The position numbers were made by a program, and so were the translations under genes. A stretch of 27,631 bases of DNA from an uncultured Desulfovibrionaceae bacterium (GTDB taxonomy: Bacteria > Desulfobacterota > Desulfovibrionia > Desulfovibrionales > Desulfovibrionaceae): assembly GCA_947178315.1 (NCBI GenBank), contig CAMWXW010000001.1, forward strand, positions 1-27,631, written 5' to 3'. Of the stretch, positions 16,162-26,400 are shown piece by piece. Positions within the stretch are counted from its first letter, which is position 1; the number at the start of each line of letters is the position of its first letter. The notes below the pieces were generated by a model. It saw nothing but the letters and a program-made list of their open reading frames with translations. It searched no databases and was not told where the DNA came from.

Positions 16162-18129
16162 ATGGATACTATAGAACATAAGCCCGAAATATTATCACCG
16201 GCTGGGGAAATGGAATCTGCTCTTGCAGCTATACATGCAGGTGCAAATGCTATATTTTTAGGACTTAAACATTTTTCTGCACGAATGAAGGCAGAAAATT
16301 TTACTATTCCAGATGTCGCTAAACTCACCGAACTTGCACATAAACATGATGCAAAAATATATATAGCACTCAATACGCTTGTGAAGCCTGATGATGTTTC
16401 ATCTCTCAGCAATCTTATTGCCCGTCTTGTGCATGATGTACAACCAGATGCGTTTATCATACAAGATGTAGGTATCATCTCCATTGCACGACAAGCACAT
16501 TTTAAGGGCGAAATTCATCTCTCGACATTGGCAAATATAACAAGTCTCGATGCTATGTATACCGCAAAAGCACTCGGTGCAGATAGAGTTGTATTGCCAA
16601 GAGAGATTCACTTAGATGAATTGCAATCTCTCAATGCATCGTGTCCTGAAGGGCTTGCCTTAGAACTCTTTATTCATGGAGCTCTTTGCTATATGGTTTC
16701 TGGACGTTGTTATTGGTCGAGCTATCTTGGAGGGAAGAGTGGATTACGGGGGCGATGTGTTCAACCGTGTCGTAGAGTATATACACAAGGAGGAAAGCAG
16801 GGGAGATTTTTCTCTAGTCTCGATCTTTCCCTAGAAAACTTGATTTATGATATTCTTCCTTTACACCGTATTTCTTCATGGAAGATAGAAGGACGTAAAA
16901 AAGGTCCACATTATGTATATCATGCAACAAAGGCATATCGACTCTTACGTGATTATCCCAATGAACCAGACGTCATTAAAGAAGCTCATACATTATTACA
17001 ATATGCCATTAGTAGAGAGACAACATCTTCTATTATAACATCATCTAAGAAAAATACTCCTGTTGAGCTATCAAAGCATACAAATACTGGTATTGCTATA
17101 GGGAATGTCATCAAAAAGGGAGATGGTTTTGTTCTACAGGTAGAAAAGCCGTTATATAGAGAAGATGCCATACGTATTGGATATGAAGATGAAGCATGGT
17201 ATACAACGATACATATAAAAGAAAATACTTCTCTTGGAGCTGAAATCCCTATTAGTTTTGGAACAAAAAAGACTCCTAAAAAAAGTGTGACAGCATTTTT
17301 AATCGATAGAAAAGCTACGCTTCCTAAGAAGGAGTTGCGAGCTTTGCGTAAGGAATTAGAAAGTATAGCACATACTGTGAGTAAACAGCCTTCATTTCGT
17401 CCTCAATTTGCACGCTCTGTTCAAACAGCCTTTACAGGGATACAGAATTTACAATCTGCTATACCAAAAGGAAAAGAGAATAAACAACAAGGACTCTCAC
17501 TATGGCTTTCTCCACGAACTGTTCGTGAGGTTTCTCGAACTATCACACCTAGAATAACATGGTGGCTTCCTCCTGTTGTATGGCATGAAGATGAGTCCTC
17601 ATTTCGTTCTCTTATACGTCATGTATGTAGGAATGGTGCGAAACGTTTTGTATGTAATGAATTTATGCAGTATTCACTATTACCGGAATCAGCAATAAAG
17701 ATGCTTGGTCCATTTTGTAATATATCTAATGTTGCAACACTACATCTTGCTAAGGAGTGTGGATATACAAAAGCTATTGCTAGTATGGAGCTAAGCAAGG
17801 AAGATTTACATAGTTTAGCTAGGCAGAGTCCTCTTCCTCTTGGTCTGGTAACAAAAGGATATTTCCCAATAGGGATTACTCGATTTAGTCCTCAAGGGAT
17901 ATCTTTAGATAGTTCCTTTCGCAGTGCCTTAAAAGAAGATTTTTGGGTGAGGAAGTATGGAAGTAGCTATTGGTTTTATCCAGCTTGGGAGTTGGATTTA
18001 TCTTCATTCGAGAATGAGCTTATAGGTATGGGATATTCTTTCTTTGTGCATATTACAGAACATGCACCTAAGGGTGTAGCTATTGTGCGTAAACAGAGTA
18101 CATTTAATTGGAATTTATCCTTATTATAA
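16162..18129 (+). CDS. U32-family protein, RlhA/TrhP-type rRNA or tRNA hydroxylation protein
   Basis: A 655-residue protein of peptidase family U32. The N-terminal barrel-like domain has ILSPAGEMESALAA (10-23), the LSTLAN and LPREIHLDEL segments, and the signature LELFIHGALCYMVSGRC with Cys176, Cys183, Cys199 and Cys203 (RGRCVQPCR). Members studied in E. coli (RlhA, TrhP) hydroxylate cytidine or uridine in RNA and probably use an Fe-S cluster at these Cys residues; peptidase activity is doubtful. The length is close to RlhA (653), but I cannot assign which RNA is the target. The ATG lacks a visible Shine-Dalgarno and an in-frame stop lies 24 bases upstream, so no longer start exists; translation may be leaderless or weak. 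Confidence 0.85.
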   Translation: MDTIEHKPEILSPAGEMESALAAIHAGANAIFLGLKHFSARMKAENFTIPDVAKLTELAHKHDAKIYIALNTLVKPDDVSSLSNLIARLVHDVQPDAFIIQDVGIISIARQAHFKGEIHLSTLANITSLDAMYTAKALGADRVVLPREIHLDELQSLNASCPEGLALELFIHGALCYMVSGRCYWSSYLGGKSGLRGRCVQPCRRVYTQGGKQGRFFSSLDLSLENLIYDILPLHRISSWKIEGRKKGPHYVYHATKAYRLLRDYPNEPDVIKEAHTLLQYAISRETTSSIITSSKKNTPVELSKHTNTGIAIGNVIKKGDGFVLQVEKPLYREDAIRIGYEDEAWYTTIHIKENTSLGAEIPISFGTKKTPKKSVTAFLIDRKATLPKKELRALRKELESIAHTVSKQPSFRPQFARSVQTAFTGIQNLQSAIPKGKENKQQGLSLWLSPRTVREVSRTITPRITWWLPPVVWHEDESSFRSLIRHVCRNGAKRFVCNEFMQYSLLPESAIKMLGPFCNISNVATLHLAKECGYTKAIASMELSKEDLHSLARQSPLPLGLVTKGYFPIGITRFSPQGISLDSSFRSALKEDFWVRKYGSSYWFYPAWELDLSSFENELIGMGYSFFVHITEHAPKGVAIVRKQSTFNWNLSLL

Positions 18130-18205
18130 GTATACTGTATTGAGGCATATAGAGGAGAGTATATTTCTCTAAGGAGATTCTTCTTTTTTGTAGGCTAGGG
18201 TATTT

Positions 18206-18221
18206 TGTTCTATGTGGAACA
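18206..18221. promoter_or_regulatory. parS-like site 1
   Basis: TGTTCTATGTGGAACA matches the palindromic parS form TGTTCCACGTGGAACA at 14 of 16 positions. It lies in the 170-bp gap before the HemB-like gene, 2.4 kb upstream of parA, and shares a T at position 6 with site 2. ParB binding is inferred from the match and proximity. Confidence 0.55.
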
Positions 18222-18299
18222 TAAAGAGTGAGAAAGACTATGTGTTTTTCTATGGTAGTATTACCCATCTAAGGTGATGGTATATATAAAGGATAATGT

Positions 18300-19238
18300 A
18301 TGTATCATAATACGTATTTGCGTAACAATAAAGTTTTACAACGTATACTTTATGGACAAAATCTACAAGTTCATAATCTTATATTACCTTTTTTACTTGT
18401 TGATTCAGATGAGTTAGTGCAGAGTACTACTGCATATTCTATGCAACCAGTAACACAGGATATGCTTTATAAACAACTTGCTATCTATACAAAAAAGGGC
18501 TTGCATGGTATTCTTCTATCCCTCTATACTACTGCTGAAATGCTCTCTCCTGCCCTTGTTGAAAAGCGATCATCTTCTCTTGCTAATAGTATACGTTATA
18601 TTAAACAGATGTATCCAGAGCTTCTGATTATTGTAGATATCTCTACAACACTTGCAAATAAGGACTATATGTTTGGTATAGAACGTAATGGTACAGTGAA
18701 TATTGATGCAACGATTGATATCCTTACTGAACTTGCTGTTCTTTATGCAAAAGCAGGTGTTGATATTCTTCTCCATTCTGGTATGCTACATACACTTACA
18801 CGAAGTATTAAAAAAACATTACAAAGTCATAGTATATATCATGTTGCTCTTATGAGCTATGCTATGCAGGCCAAAGATGCCTTTGCTAGTCTTTTGAAAG
18901 AGAGTCCAGAGAAAGAACATGTAGGTATATATGCTTCTAAAGAGCAGTTTATGGCAATTGCACATCATGAAGTGCGAAGTGGGGTAGATATTTTAGTGGT
19001 TAGCCCTCTTATGCTTTCGTTCGATGCTATGGCTACAATTGCAAATACTATTGATCTCCCTCTTTTTGCATTTCATACATCTACAGAATACTCTGTCCTT
19101 CGCTGTGCTATTGAGAATGGATTGATTGATGAAGAGGAGAGTCTTTGCTCTCTTTGTTTTGCTACACTGAGAGCTGGTGCAAAGGCAATTATAACCCCGT
19201 ATACCCCTGTCTTACTTGATATATTAAATAAATCGTAA
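18300..19238 (+). CDS. HemB-like protein (porphobilinogen synthase fold) lacking catalytic residues
   Basis: A 312-residue protein that aligns over its whole length with HemB (5-aminolevulinate dehydratase, usually about 325). Shared landmarks are a LILPFLLVD start, PELLIIVDI, GTVNIDATIDIL (131-142), AGVDIL, MSYAM, SGVDILVVSP (228-236), FHTSTEYSVLRCAIENGLIDEE and RAGAKAIITP. The chemistry is gone: the first Schiff-base Lys (YSAK in E. coli) is Gln190, the second (MVKP) is Ser235, the zinc-site Cys residues are Ser115, Thr117 and Phe125, and DMMDGR reads GMLHTL. The frame is intact with a good AAGGAT ribosome site, so it is a maintained pseudoenzyme or a recently decaying gene, not a frameshifted one. 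Its role is unknown; a true hemB is not in this window. Confidence 0.8.
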   Translation: MYHNTYLRNNKVLQRILYGQNLQVHNLILPFLLVDSDELVQSTTAYSMQPVTQDMLYKQLAIYTKKGLHGILLSLYTTAEMLSPALVEKRSSSLANSIRYIKQMYPELLIIVDISTTLANKDYMFGIERNGTVNIDATIDILTELAVLYAKAGVDILLHSGMLHTLTRSIKKTLQSHSIYHVALMSYAMQAKDAFASLLKESPEKEHVGIYASKEQFMAIAHHEVRSGVDILVVSPLMLSFDAMATIANTIDLPLFAFHTSTEYSVLRCAIENGLIDEEESLCSLCFATLRAGAKAIITPYTPVLLDILNKS

Positions 19239-19427
19239 TGATATATTTTTATGACGATAGCTATCTGAGTTATGTTCAACATATAGAAGAGAGATACATT
19301 ATAAGTAAAGTTTTTATGACTTTCCTTTCTTCTATGAGTGTATATTTTATAGCTAAGCTCTTGAATGATATGTAAGAATGCTGTATACTGTGTTCAAGAA
19401 TATGAAGTTACATTATATAGGCGAACT

Positions 19428-20447
19428 ATGGATACAGTAACACATTGTCTTATTGGGACATTTACATACTCATTATTACCTCGAGTATATAAAGTAAAAA
19501 ATCTTTTATTAGCTTCTATTGTTTTAGCAAATATACCTGATATTGATGTATTGTTTGCGTACACACAAGAGCTTTATTTAGCACTTCATCGTGGAATAAC
19601 ACACTCGATATTTCTTGTGCCTCTGATATCGCTTCTTTTTGCTTATATCATTATGCGTTGGATTATCCCGAAGGAGACACAATGGCGTTATGCCACAATG
19701 TATGGCTATGTCGTCCTCCTTCTTATGGAGCATATCTATGCAGATGTTGTTACTAATTATGGGACAATGATTTTTATGCCTTTTAGTGCTATACGTATTC
19801 GTATCCCTGGTCTCTTTATTATTGATTTAGTTGTAATAGCATTACTTATCATAGGAAGTATTTTAGGATTCAAAAGACGATATAAAGGAGCATATTCTAT
19901 TGCAGTGCTTCTCTTCTTCTATCCTCTTCTATCCTATGGAATTGGTTCTTTTGTAGAGCAGAGTGTACACACACGTTATGCTCCTCTTCTCTCTGAAAAA
20001 AGCCGTGTTATTGTATATCCTGCACCATTTGCTCCTTTATATTGGAATGTGATTATTGAAGATGATACTACATATTATCAAACTAAAATAAATATAGTGA
20101 CACAATCTATTACACCTCTTATACAATATTCTAGACTTGATGATGAATTTATTGAGTCGCTCAAAAAACAAGGTCGATTTTTTCAACTCTATAGCGCATT
20201 TGCAGATGATATGCTTGTTATTACCAAACGTGATGCAGATAAAATATCTCTTGCTCCTTTATACACTATTCCTATAGGAGAGAAAGCCTTTGGGAATACA
20301 TCTTCCTTTTTAGAAATTACACTCCATGAAAAAGATAATGTAATTGAAAAAATAGATCTCTTTCCTGCTATATTTCTATGGCGTTATGATACTCCTGCTA
20401 TTATAGTTGAAGAGCCATTTAGCTTGCCTAATATGAGTGCCTTATAG
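19428..20447 (+). CDS. YdjM/DUF457-type membrane-bound metal-dependent hydrolase
   Basis: A 339-residue inner-membrane protein. Starting at the ATG at 19428 the N-terminus is MDTVTHCLIG, the exact family opening; an in-frame ATG at 19365 would add 21 unconserved residues, so I reject it. The metal-site motifs are His6, PDID (37-40) and HRGITHS (54-60), followed by four to five hydrophobic helices and, past about residue 180, a soluble C-terminal domain of about 150 residues. Family members are called metal-dependent hydrolases by motif only; the substrate is unknown. There is no strong ribosome site. It ends four bases before parS-like site 2. Confidence 0.78.
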   Translation: MDTVTHCLIGTFTYSLLPRVYKVKNLLLASIVLANIPDIDVLFAYTQELYLALHRGITHSIFLVPLISLLFAYIIMRWIIPKETQWRYATMYGYVVLLLMEHIYADVVTNYGTMIFMPFSAIRIRIPGLFIIDLVVIALLIIGSILGFKRRYKGAYSIAVLLFFYPLLSYGIGSFVEQSVHTRYAPLLSEKSRVIVYPAPFAPLYWNVIIEDDTTYYQTKINIVTQSITPLIQYSRLDDEFIESLKKQGRFFQLYSAFADDMLVITKRDADKISLAPLYTIPIGEKAFGNTSSFLEITLHEKDNVIEKIDLFPAIFLWRYDTPAIIVEEPFSLPNMSAL

Positions 20448-20451
20448 ATAT

Positions 20452-20467
20452 AGTTCTACGTGGAACA
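20452..20467. promoter_or_regulatory. parS-like site 2 upstream of parA
   Basis: AGTTCTACGTGGAACA matches TGTTCCACGTGGAACA at 14 of 16 positions, with the central ACGTGGAACA exact. It lies 164 bp upstream of the parA ATG and four bases after the preceding stop codon. parS sites near parAB are usual in chromosomal systems. Confidence 0.65.
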
Positions 20468-20631
20468 GAGGGAAGATAACAAGTATTTATGTGTAGAGAT
20501 TTTATCTCTTTCTTGAAATACTGTGATGATAGGGAGGAGGAAGAGATTCATACTTGATACACGTTCAGAAATTTTGTATACTGAGATACGTAGAGTATCA
20601 ATAGTCTCTTCTTCTGTGTAAAGGAGGATAC

Positions 20632-21426
20632 ATGGCTAGGATTATTGCCATAGCAAATCAAAAAGGCGGAGTAGGAAAAACAACAACAGCAATAAATCTT
20701 GCTTCTGCTCTTGCAATTATGGAGAAAAAAACTCTCCTTATTGATTTCGATCCACAAGCAAATGCAACAAGTGGACTTGGTATCGATACAACAGGTGTAG
20801 AAAAAAGTCTCTATGATGTCTTTTTTACTCCAGAAAATATATATGAGGCAATACAGCCAACACAAGCTAACTTCTTATTTGTTCTTCCTGCAAGTACAGA
20901 TTTAGTAGCAATTGAATTAGAGCTTGTGGATAAATTGGGAAGAGAGTATTATTTAGCAGACTTATTAGCTCCTATCTATGATGAATTTGAATATATTATT
21001 ATTGATTGTCCTCCTTCTTTGGGACTTATTACTCTCAATGCCTTATGTGCAGCAAAAGAGCTACTTATTCCTTTGCAGTGTGAATTCTTTGCATTAGAAG
21101 GAATAGTGAAGTTATTACAGACGTTTGAACAAGTGAAAAAACGTCTTAATCCTCAGCTTAAACTTTTAGGGGTTGCTCTGACAATGTATGATAGTCGTAA
21201 TAATCTCACAAAAGAGGTAACATCAGCAGTAACACAATATTTTGGTGCTTCGCTCTTTACGTCTGTTATTCCACGAACTGTTCGGCTTTCAGAAGCTCCA
21301 AGTCATGGAAAGAGTATCTTGCATTATGATATACGTTCTCGAGGAGCAGAGGCATATATCGCATTAGCAAAAGAGGTCAGTGAACGTATAGCAGTTGATA
21401 AAATTGGGAGAGTACAAAATATATGA
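20632..21426 (+). CDS. parA: Chromosome-partitioning ATPase ParA (Soj)
   Basis: A 264-residue Walker-type ATPase that binds DNA nonspecifically and moves ParB-parS complexes. The deviant Walker A KGGVGKTT (11-18) has the signature Lys11 as well as Lys16; DFDPQANAT (39-47) is the A' motif, and IIDCPPSLG the Walker B. The length is that of chromosomal ParA without the extra N-terminal DNA-binding domain of plasmid types. AAAGGAGG lies eight bases before the ATG. Its stop overlaps the parB start as ATGA. Confidence 0.97.
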   Translation: MARIIAIANQKGGVGKTTTAINLASALAIMEKKTLLIDFDPQANATSGLGIDTTGVEKSLYDVFFTPENIYEAIQPTQANFLFVLPASTDLVAIELELVDKLGREYYLADLLAPIYDEFEYIIIDCPPSLGLITLNALCAAKELLIPLQCEFFALEGIVKLLQTFEQVKKRLNPQLKLLGVALTMYDSRNNLTKEVTSAVTQYFGASLFTSVIPRTVRLSEAPSHGKSILHYDIRSRGAEAYIALAKEVSERIAVDKIGRVQNI

Positions 21427-22316
21427 AGCAAGTACGCAAAGCAATGGGCGGTGGAGTTGATAGTCTATTTAATAATTCACGAGTCTTACAAAATCTTGAT
21501 GATACAACAAAAGAATTGATGCAAGTTCATAGCATTTCTATCAATAGAATAACTCCTAATGCAGAACAACCGAGAAAACATTTTTCACAAGAAAGCTTAC
21601 ACGAGCTTGGAGAGAGTATACGTCAACATGGAATTTTGCAACCATTAGTAGTTAAACCAAGTGTTCATACAACTGGAGCATATACTATTATTGCAGGAGA
21701 AAGAAGATATAGAGCTGCAAAAGAAGTAGGTATAAAAGAAGTCCCTGTCATTATCCATGAGGTTGAACTAAAGGAAGCATTTATCTTAGCACTGACAGAG
21801 AATATGCAACGAGAGGCCTTGAATCCATTTGAAGAGGCTCAAGCATTATATTCATTAAAAGAGCATTTTGGTTTTACACAAGAGGAGCTTGCAGGGACAC
21901 TTGGAAAGAGTAGATCTACAATAGCTAATTTACTACGGCTTATGAATTTGTGTGAGAGTGCTAAGGAAGCTCTTCGACAAGATGTAATTTCTCTTGGCCA
22001 TGCAAAAGTCTTATTGAGTCTTACTGATAAAGAACAACAAAAAGAAGTTCTTGATATTACAATACAACGTGCATATTCTGTAAGAGAAGTAGAAGAACTC
22101 ATTGCTTTATATAAGAAGAAGGAGGAAGAGAAGTCTAATCCAACAAAGAAGAGAAAGAAGAGTTCACAACAGATGCGTGAAATAGCAGATAGAATGAGTA
22201 GACGTTTTGATACAAGAGTAAAAATTACAGGAACAGAAGAAAAAGGAAGTATTGTTATTTCATTCACTTCAAAAGAGATGTTACAAAGCCTTCTTACTGT
22301 ACTAGACGAGGAGTGA
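21423..22316 (+). CDS. parB: Chromosome-partitioning protein ParB (Spo0J)
   Basis: A 297-residue ParB, the parS-binding CTP clamp. Residues about 37-130 form the CTP-binding N domain with QPRKHF, the GERRYRAA and ENMQREALNPFEEA motifs. A helix-turn-helix follows (FTQEELAGTLGKSRSTIANLL), then a Lys-rich linker near 230-245 and a C-terminal dimerisation domain. All key motifs are intact. Translation is coupled to parA by the ATGA overlap; rfaE1 follows seven bases downstream. Confidence 0.97.
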   Translation: MKQVRKAMGGGVDSLFNNSRVLQNLDDTTKELMQVHSISINRITPNAEQPRKHFSQESLHELGESIRQHGILQPLVVKPSVHTTGAYTIIAGERRYRAAKEVGIKEVPVIIHEVELKEAFILALTENMQREALNPFEEAQALYSLKEHFGFTQEELAGTLGKSRSTIANLLRLMNLCESAKEALRQDVISLGHAKVLLSLTDKEQQKEVLDITIQRAYSVREVEELIALYKKKEEEKSNPTKKRKKSSQQMREIADRMSRRFDTRVKITGTEEKGSIVISFTSKEMLQSLLTVLDEE

Positions 22317-22323
22317 TAACGAT

Positions 22324-23307
22324 ATGAGGAAGACGATAGAAGACTATAAAGATATTGTTCAGAGTTGGAAAAATGTACGTGTTCTTATATTGGGCGATGC
22401 TATGCTTGATGAATATATTATAGGTAATGCTACTCGTATTTCTCCAGAAGCACCTGTCCCAGTGGTGCATGCTCAGGACTATAAAACACATTTAGGTGGA
22501 GCATGTAATGTTGCACGTAATATAAAAGCACTTGGTGGGACGCCAATTCTTGTCTCTTTTGTCGGAGATGATACGTATGCAGATAGATTGCGAGAACTTT
22601 TGAAAGAAGAGGATATTGAGTCATGTCTTTTTACGCTTCCTCATATTCATACAACAGTAAAAACTCGTGTTGTTATTGAGCGACAACAAATAGTGCGTAT
22701 AGATAGAGAAAATATAGCACATCCATCAGAAGAAGTTGTTAATGATGTAGTGAATGCAGTACAAGAACTCATAACAGATATAGATGTTGTTATTTATTCT
22801 GATTATGCAAAAGGTTTTTTTACTGCATCTATGATTGACGAGCTTAAAAAGGTTTGGGGAAAGCAAGAGCAGAGTCCTAAAATTTTAGTTGATCCAAAAG
22901 TATCTAATATCTCACTTTTTACAGATGTATTCTTAATCACTCCTAATAGTAAAGAGACGCATGAAAGTACTGGGGTTGCAATTGGAGATGAAGATGGATT
23001 ATATAAAGCAGCCCGTATTTTATTTGATAGATGTAACTGTTCACATGTTCTAACTACATTAGGAGAAAGAGGAATGGCTCTCTTTACATCGAGAGAGAAT
23101 ATGGAATATGTTCATGGAATTCGACAAGATGTATTCGATGTTACCGGTGCAGGTGATGTTGTAATTGCAACGATAGCATTTGCACTAGCAAATGGAACAG
23201 ATATTAGAGATGCTGTATGGATTGCAAATTATGCTGGAAGTTACTCTGTTCGTCATTTTGGTGTAGTTGCAATTACACAGGAAAATCTCTTAGAAGCTAT
23301 CTCTTAA
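22324..23307 (+). CDS. rfaE1: D-glycero-beta-D-manno-heptose-7-phosphate kinase (RfaE domain I)
   Basis: A 327-residue PfkB/ribokinase-fold kinase that phosphorylates heptose 7-phosphate at C1 for the LPS inner core. Motifs are GDAMLDEYIIG near the N-terminus, the GGACNVARNIKALGG substrate block, ILVDPK, and the catalytic DVTGAGD near residue 279. The adenylyltransferase domain of bifunctional HldE is missing, so RfaE2 must be encoded elsewhere. The GAGGAG ribosome site sits inside the end of parB. Co-transcription with parAB is suggested by the seven-base gap. Confidence 0.92.
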   Translation: MRKTIEDYKDIVQSWKNVRVLILGDAMLDEYIIGNATRISPEAPVPVVHAQDYKTHLGGACNVARNIKALGGTPILVSFVGDDTYADRLRELLKEEDIESCLFTLPHIHTTVKTRVVIERQQIVRIDRENIAHPSEEVVNDVVNAVQELITDIDVVIYSDYAKGFFTASMIDELKKVWGKQEQSPKILVDPKVSNISLFTDVFLITPNSKETHESTGVAIGDEDGLYKAARILFDRCNCSHVLTTLGERGMALFTSRENMEYVHGIRQDVFDVTGAGDVVIATIAFALANGTDIRDAVWIANYAGSYSVRHFGVVAITQENLLEAIS

Positions 23308-23321
23308 AGATATTCTTTAAG
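23303..23321 (+). terminator. Short hairpin at the rfaE1 stop
   Basis: CTTAAAGA-TAT-TCTTTAAG is an 8-bp perfect stem that includes the stop codon, followed by TTTACG. It is AT-rich with a short T run, so at best it is a weak terminator of parA-parB-rfaE1. Confidence 0.35.
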
Positions 23322-23449
23322 TTTACGCTGTGTATACTAAGGAAGTACTTTGTATCAGATAATAGTATGTGTTTATTAGGCTTTCTTGCAAAAGAAACTT
23401 CCATGTGATATAACTATAATAATATGTACCTTCAGTAAGGAGTTAGCAA

Positions 23450-26400
23450 ATGAGTTTCGTACATCTACATTGTCATACCGAGTATAGTTTACTTGATGGT
23501 GCAATACGTTTAGATATGTTATGTGAGAAAGCACTTAAATATGGTATGCCCGCAACAGCAATCACAGATCATGGTAATCTTTACGGGGCAATGAATTTCT
23601 ATTTACAGTGTAAAAAGTATGGTGTAAAGCCAATTATTGGTTGTGAAGTCTATATAGCTCATGATCATACAGATACTACTTCTCCAAGAGCAAGAGAGCG
23701 TTCTCACCTGATTCTTCTTTCTAAAAACATGCAAGGATATAAAAATCTTCTTAAAATAGTTTCTCATGCTTGGCTTCATGGATTCCATTATAAGCCAAGA
23801 ACTGATAAAAAATTCCTTAAAGATCATAGTGAAGGGATTATAGCTTTATCTGCATGTTATGCTGGTGAAATACCAAAGCTCTTGCGAACAAAAGGAATGG
23901 ATGCAGCAATAGAATCGGCTTATGAATATGCTTCTATTTTTAAGGAAGGATTCTATCTTGAAGTGCAATCCAATGGTATGAAAGAGCAAGAAATTCTCAA
24001 TAATCAGCTCTATGAAATGGCAGAGAAAACAAAACTTCCTCTTGTCGCTACGAATGACTGTCATTATCTCAATAAGGAAGATGTTGAAGCTCATGATATT
24101 CTATTGTGTGTACAGACAGGTGCAAAAGTAGATGATAAAGATAGAATGCGTTTTGATACAACAGAGCTATACTATAAAACACCAGAAGAAATGGCTACTC
24201 ACTTCTCACATATCCCTGAGACATTAGAAAATACATTGCGTATTGCAGAGCAGTGTAATGTAGAATTTTCATTTGGTACATATCACTTTCCTGTATATAC
24301 ATTGGAAAATACAGGAACTCCAGAAGAAGAGTTTGCACTTCTTGCACGACAAGGCTTAGAGAAACGTTTTCAAAATCTTGAAGAGCATGGTAAACCAATC
24401 CTTGATAAAGAGATGTACTATAAACGATTAGAGTATGAGATAGAAGTTATCTGTTCTATGGGGTTTGCAAGTTATTTTCTTATCGTGCAGGATTTTATCA
24501 ATTGGGCTAAATCTCAAAATATCCCTGTAGGGCCTGGAAGAGGTTCTGCTGCTGGCTCATTAGTTGCGTATTCATTGCGTATTACAAATATAGATCCTAT
24601 TCCATATAATCTTCTTTTTGAGCGTTTCTTGAATGTAGAACGTATCAGTATGCCTGATATAGATGTGGATTTCTGTGAGCGTCGTAGAGGAGAAGTCATT
24701 GAATATGTTTCTAAAAAATATGGTGTAGATTCTGTTGCTCAAATCACTACTTTTGGAAAAATGAAAGCAAAAGCAGCAATTAAAGATATCGGAAGAGCAT
24801 TAGGTGTTTCCTATCCAGAGATGAATGCTCTTGTTAAGCATGTCCCCGATGATCTTAAAATCACTATACAGCGTGCCCTTGAAGAAGGACAAGAGTTGCG
24901 TGAGATATACAATACAGATGAAAAAATGCGTAAAGTAATTGATATTGCCTCATCTCTTGAAGGATTGAGTCGTCATGCTTCTACACATGCTGCAGGTATT
25001 GTTATCTCTGATAAAGCTATGTGTGAATATCTTCCTCTCTACAAAGGGAAAAAGGGTGAGATTGTTACACAGTATGATATGAAAATTGTAGAGAAAATAG
25101 GGCTTGTAAAATTTGACTTTTTAGGACTAAAAACAATAACCCTTGTGCAAGATACATTGCGTATTATTAGAGAGGAGGGGAAAGAAGTTCCTGATCTTGA
25201 TACTCTTTCTCTTGATGATAAAGCAACATATGAACTCTACTCAAGTGGTAATACAGATGGAGTCTTCCAAGTTGAAAGTAATGGTATGCGTCAATACTTA
25301 CGTATGTTGCGTCCTTCGTGTTTTGAGGATATCATTGCTATGCTTGCACTCTATCGTCCTGGTCCACTTAAAACAGGTATGGTAGATGAATTTATTGATA
25401 GGAAGCATGGAAGAAAACCAAGTGCTGCACCTCTTCCTCAATTAGAAGATTGTCTTAAAGATACCTATGGTGTCATTGTCTATCAAGAGCAGGTCATGCA
25501 GATTGCACAAATCGTTGCTAATTATAGTCTCGGAAATGCAGACTTATTGCGAAGAGCAATGGGGAAAAAAGATGCTACAGAAATGGCAAAACAAAAAGAA
25601 GTATTCATTCGAGGGGCTGTAGAGAATGGTATAGATGAAGCAAAAGCAATAGAGATATTTGAGCTTATTGAGACATTTGCAGAATATGGTTTTAATAAAT
25701 CACATAGTGCTGCATATGCTCTTATCTCATACTATACAGCATATCTACGAGCAAACTATCCACTTGAATTTATGGCTGCATTATTTTCTTCTGATATGCA
25801 TAATACTGATAAAATACAGCAGTATGTTGTTCAATCTAAGGCTTCTGGAATTACTCTTCTTCCACCTAATATCAATACAAGTCAAGAGCATTTCACTGTG
25901 CATGAAGGTAAGATAATTTTTGCTTTTGGTGCTATTAAAGCTGTTGGGACTGAAGCTATTCAAGAGATTCTCTCTGTAAGAAAACAAGGTGAATTTACGT
26001 CATTGTATGATTTATGTAGTCGTGTTAATACAAGAAAAGTAACTCGTAGGGTTTTTGAGTTCCTCATTAAATCAGGAGCGCTCGATTGTTTTGGACTCCC
26101 TCGTAAAGTTATGATGGACGCACTTGAACCATGTATTCTTAAGGCTCAAAGAGAAAATAGAGAAAAGGATTCGCTACAGACAAGCCTCTTTTCTATGAGT
26201 CCTACACAGCCAAAAGCTACAGGAGGATTAGGATTCGATTATAATGGAGATATGACTACTGAATTTATGCAGAAGGAGTGGCTCTCATTGGAAAAGGATA
26301 GTTTAGGATTTTTCCTTTCAAAGCACCCATTACATGTCTTATCGACAGAATATAAGAGATTACAGCTTCTCCATGTTGCAGATGTACATGCTCTTGAAAC

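Noticed and set aside
19365..19427. Upstream ATG as the start of the YdjM-type gene
   Set aside because: The family N-terminus MDxVTH begins at 19428 and the extra 21 residues are not membrane- or signal-like.
21839..22267. 142-codon minus-strand frame opposite parB
   Set aside because: ParB is complete with all motifs on the other strand; the opposite frame has no domain signal.
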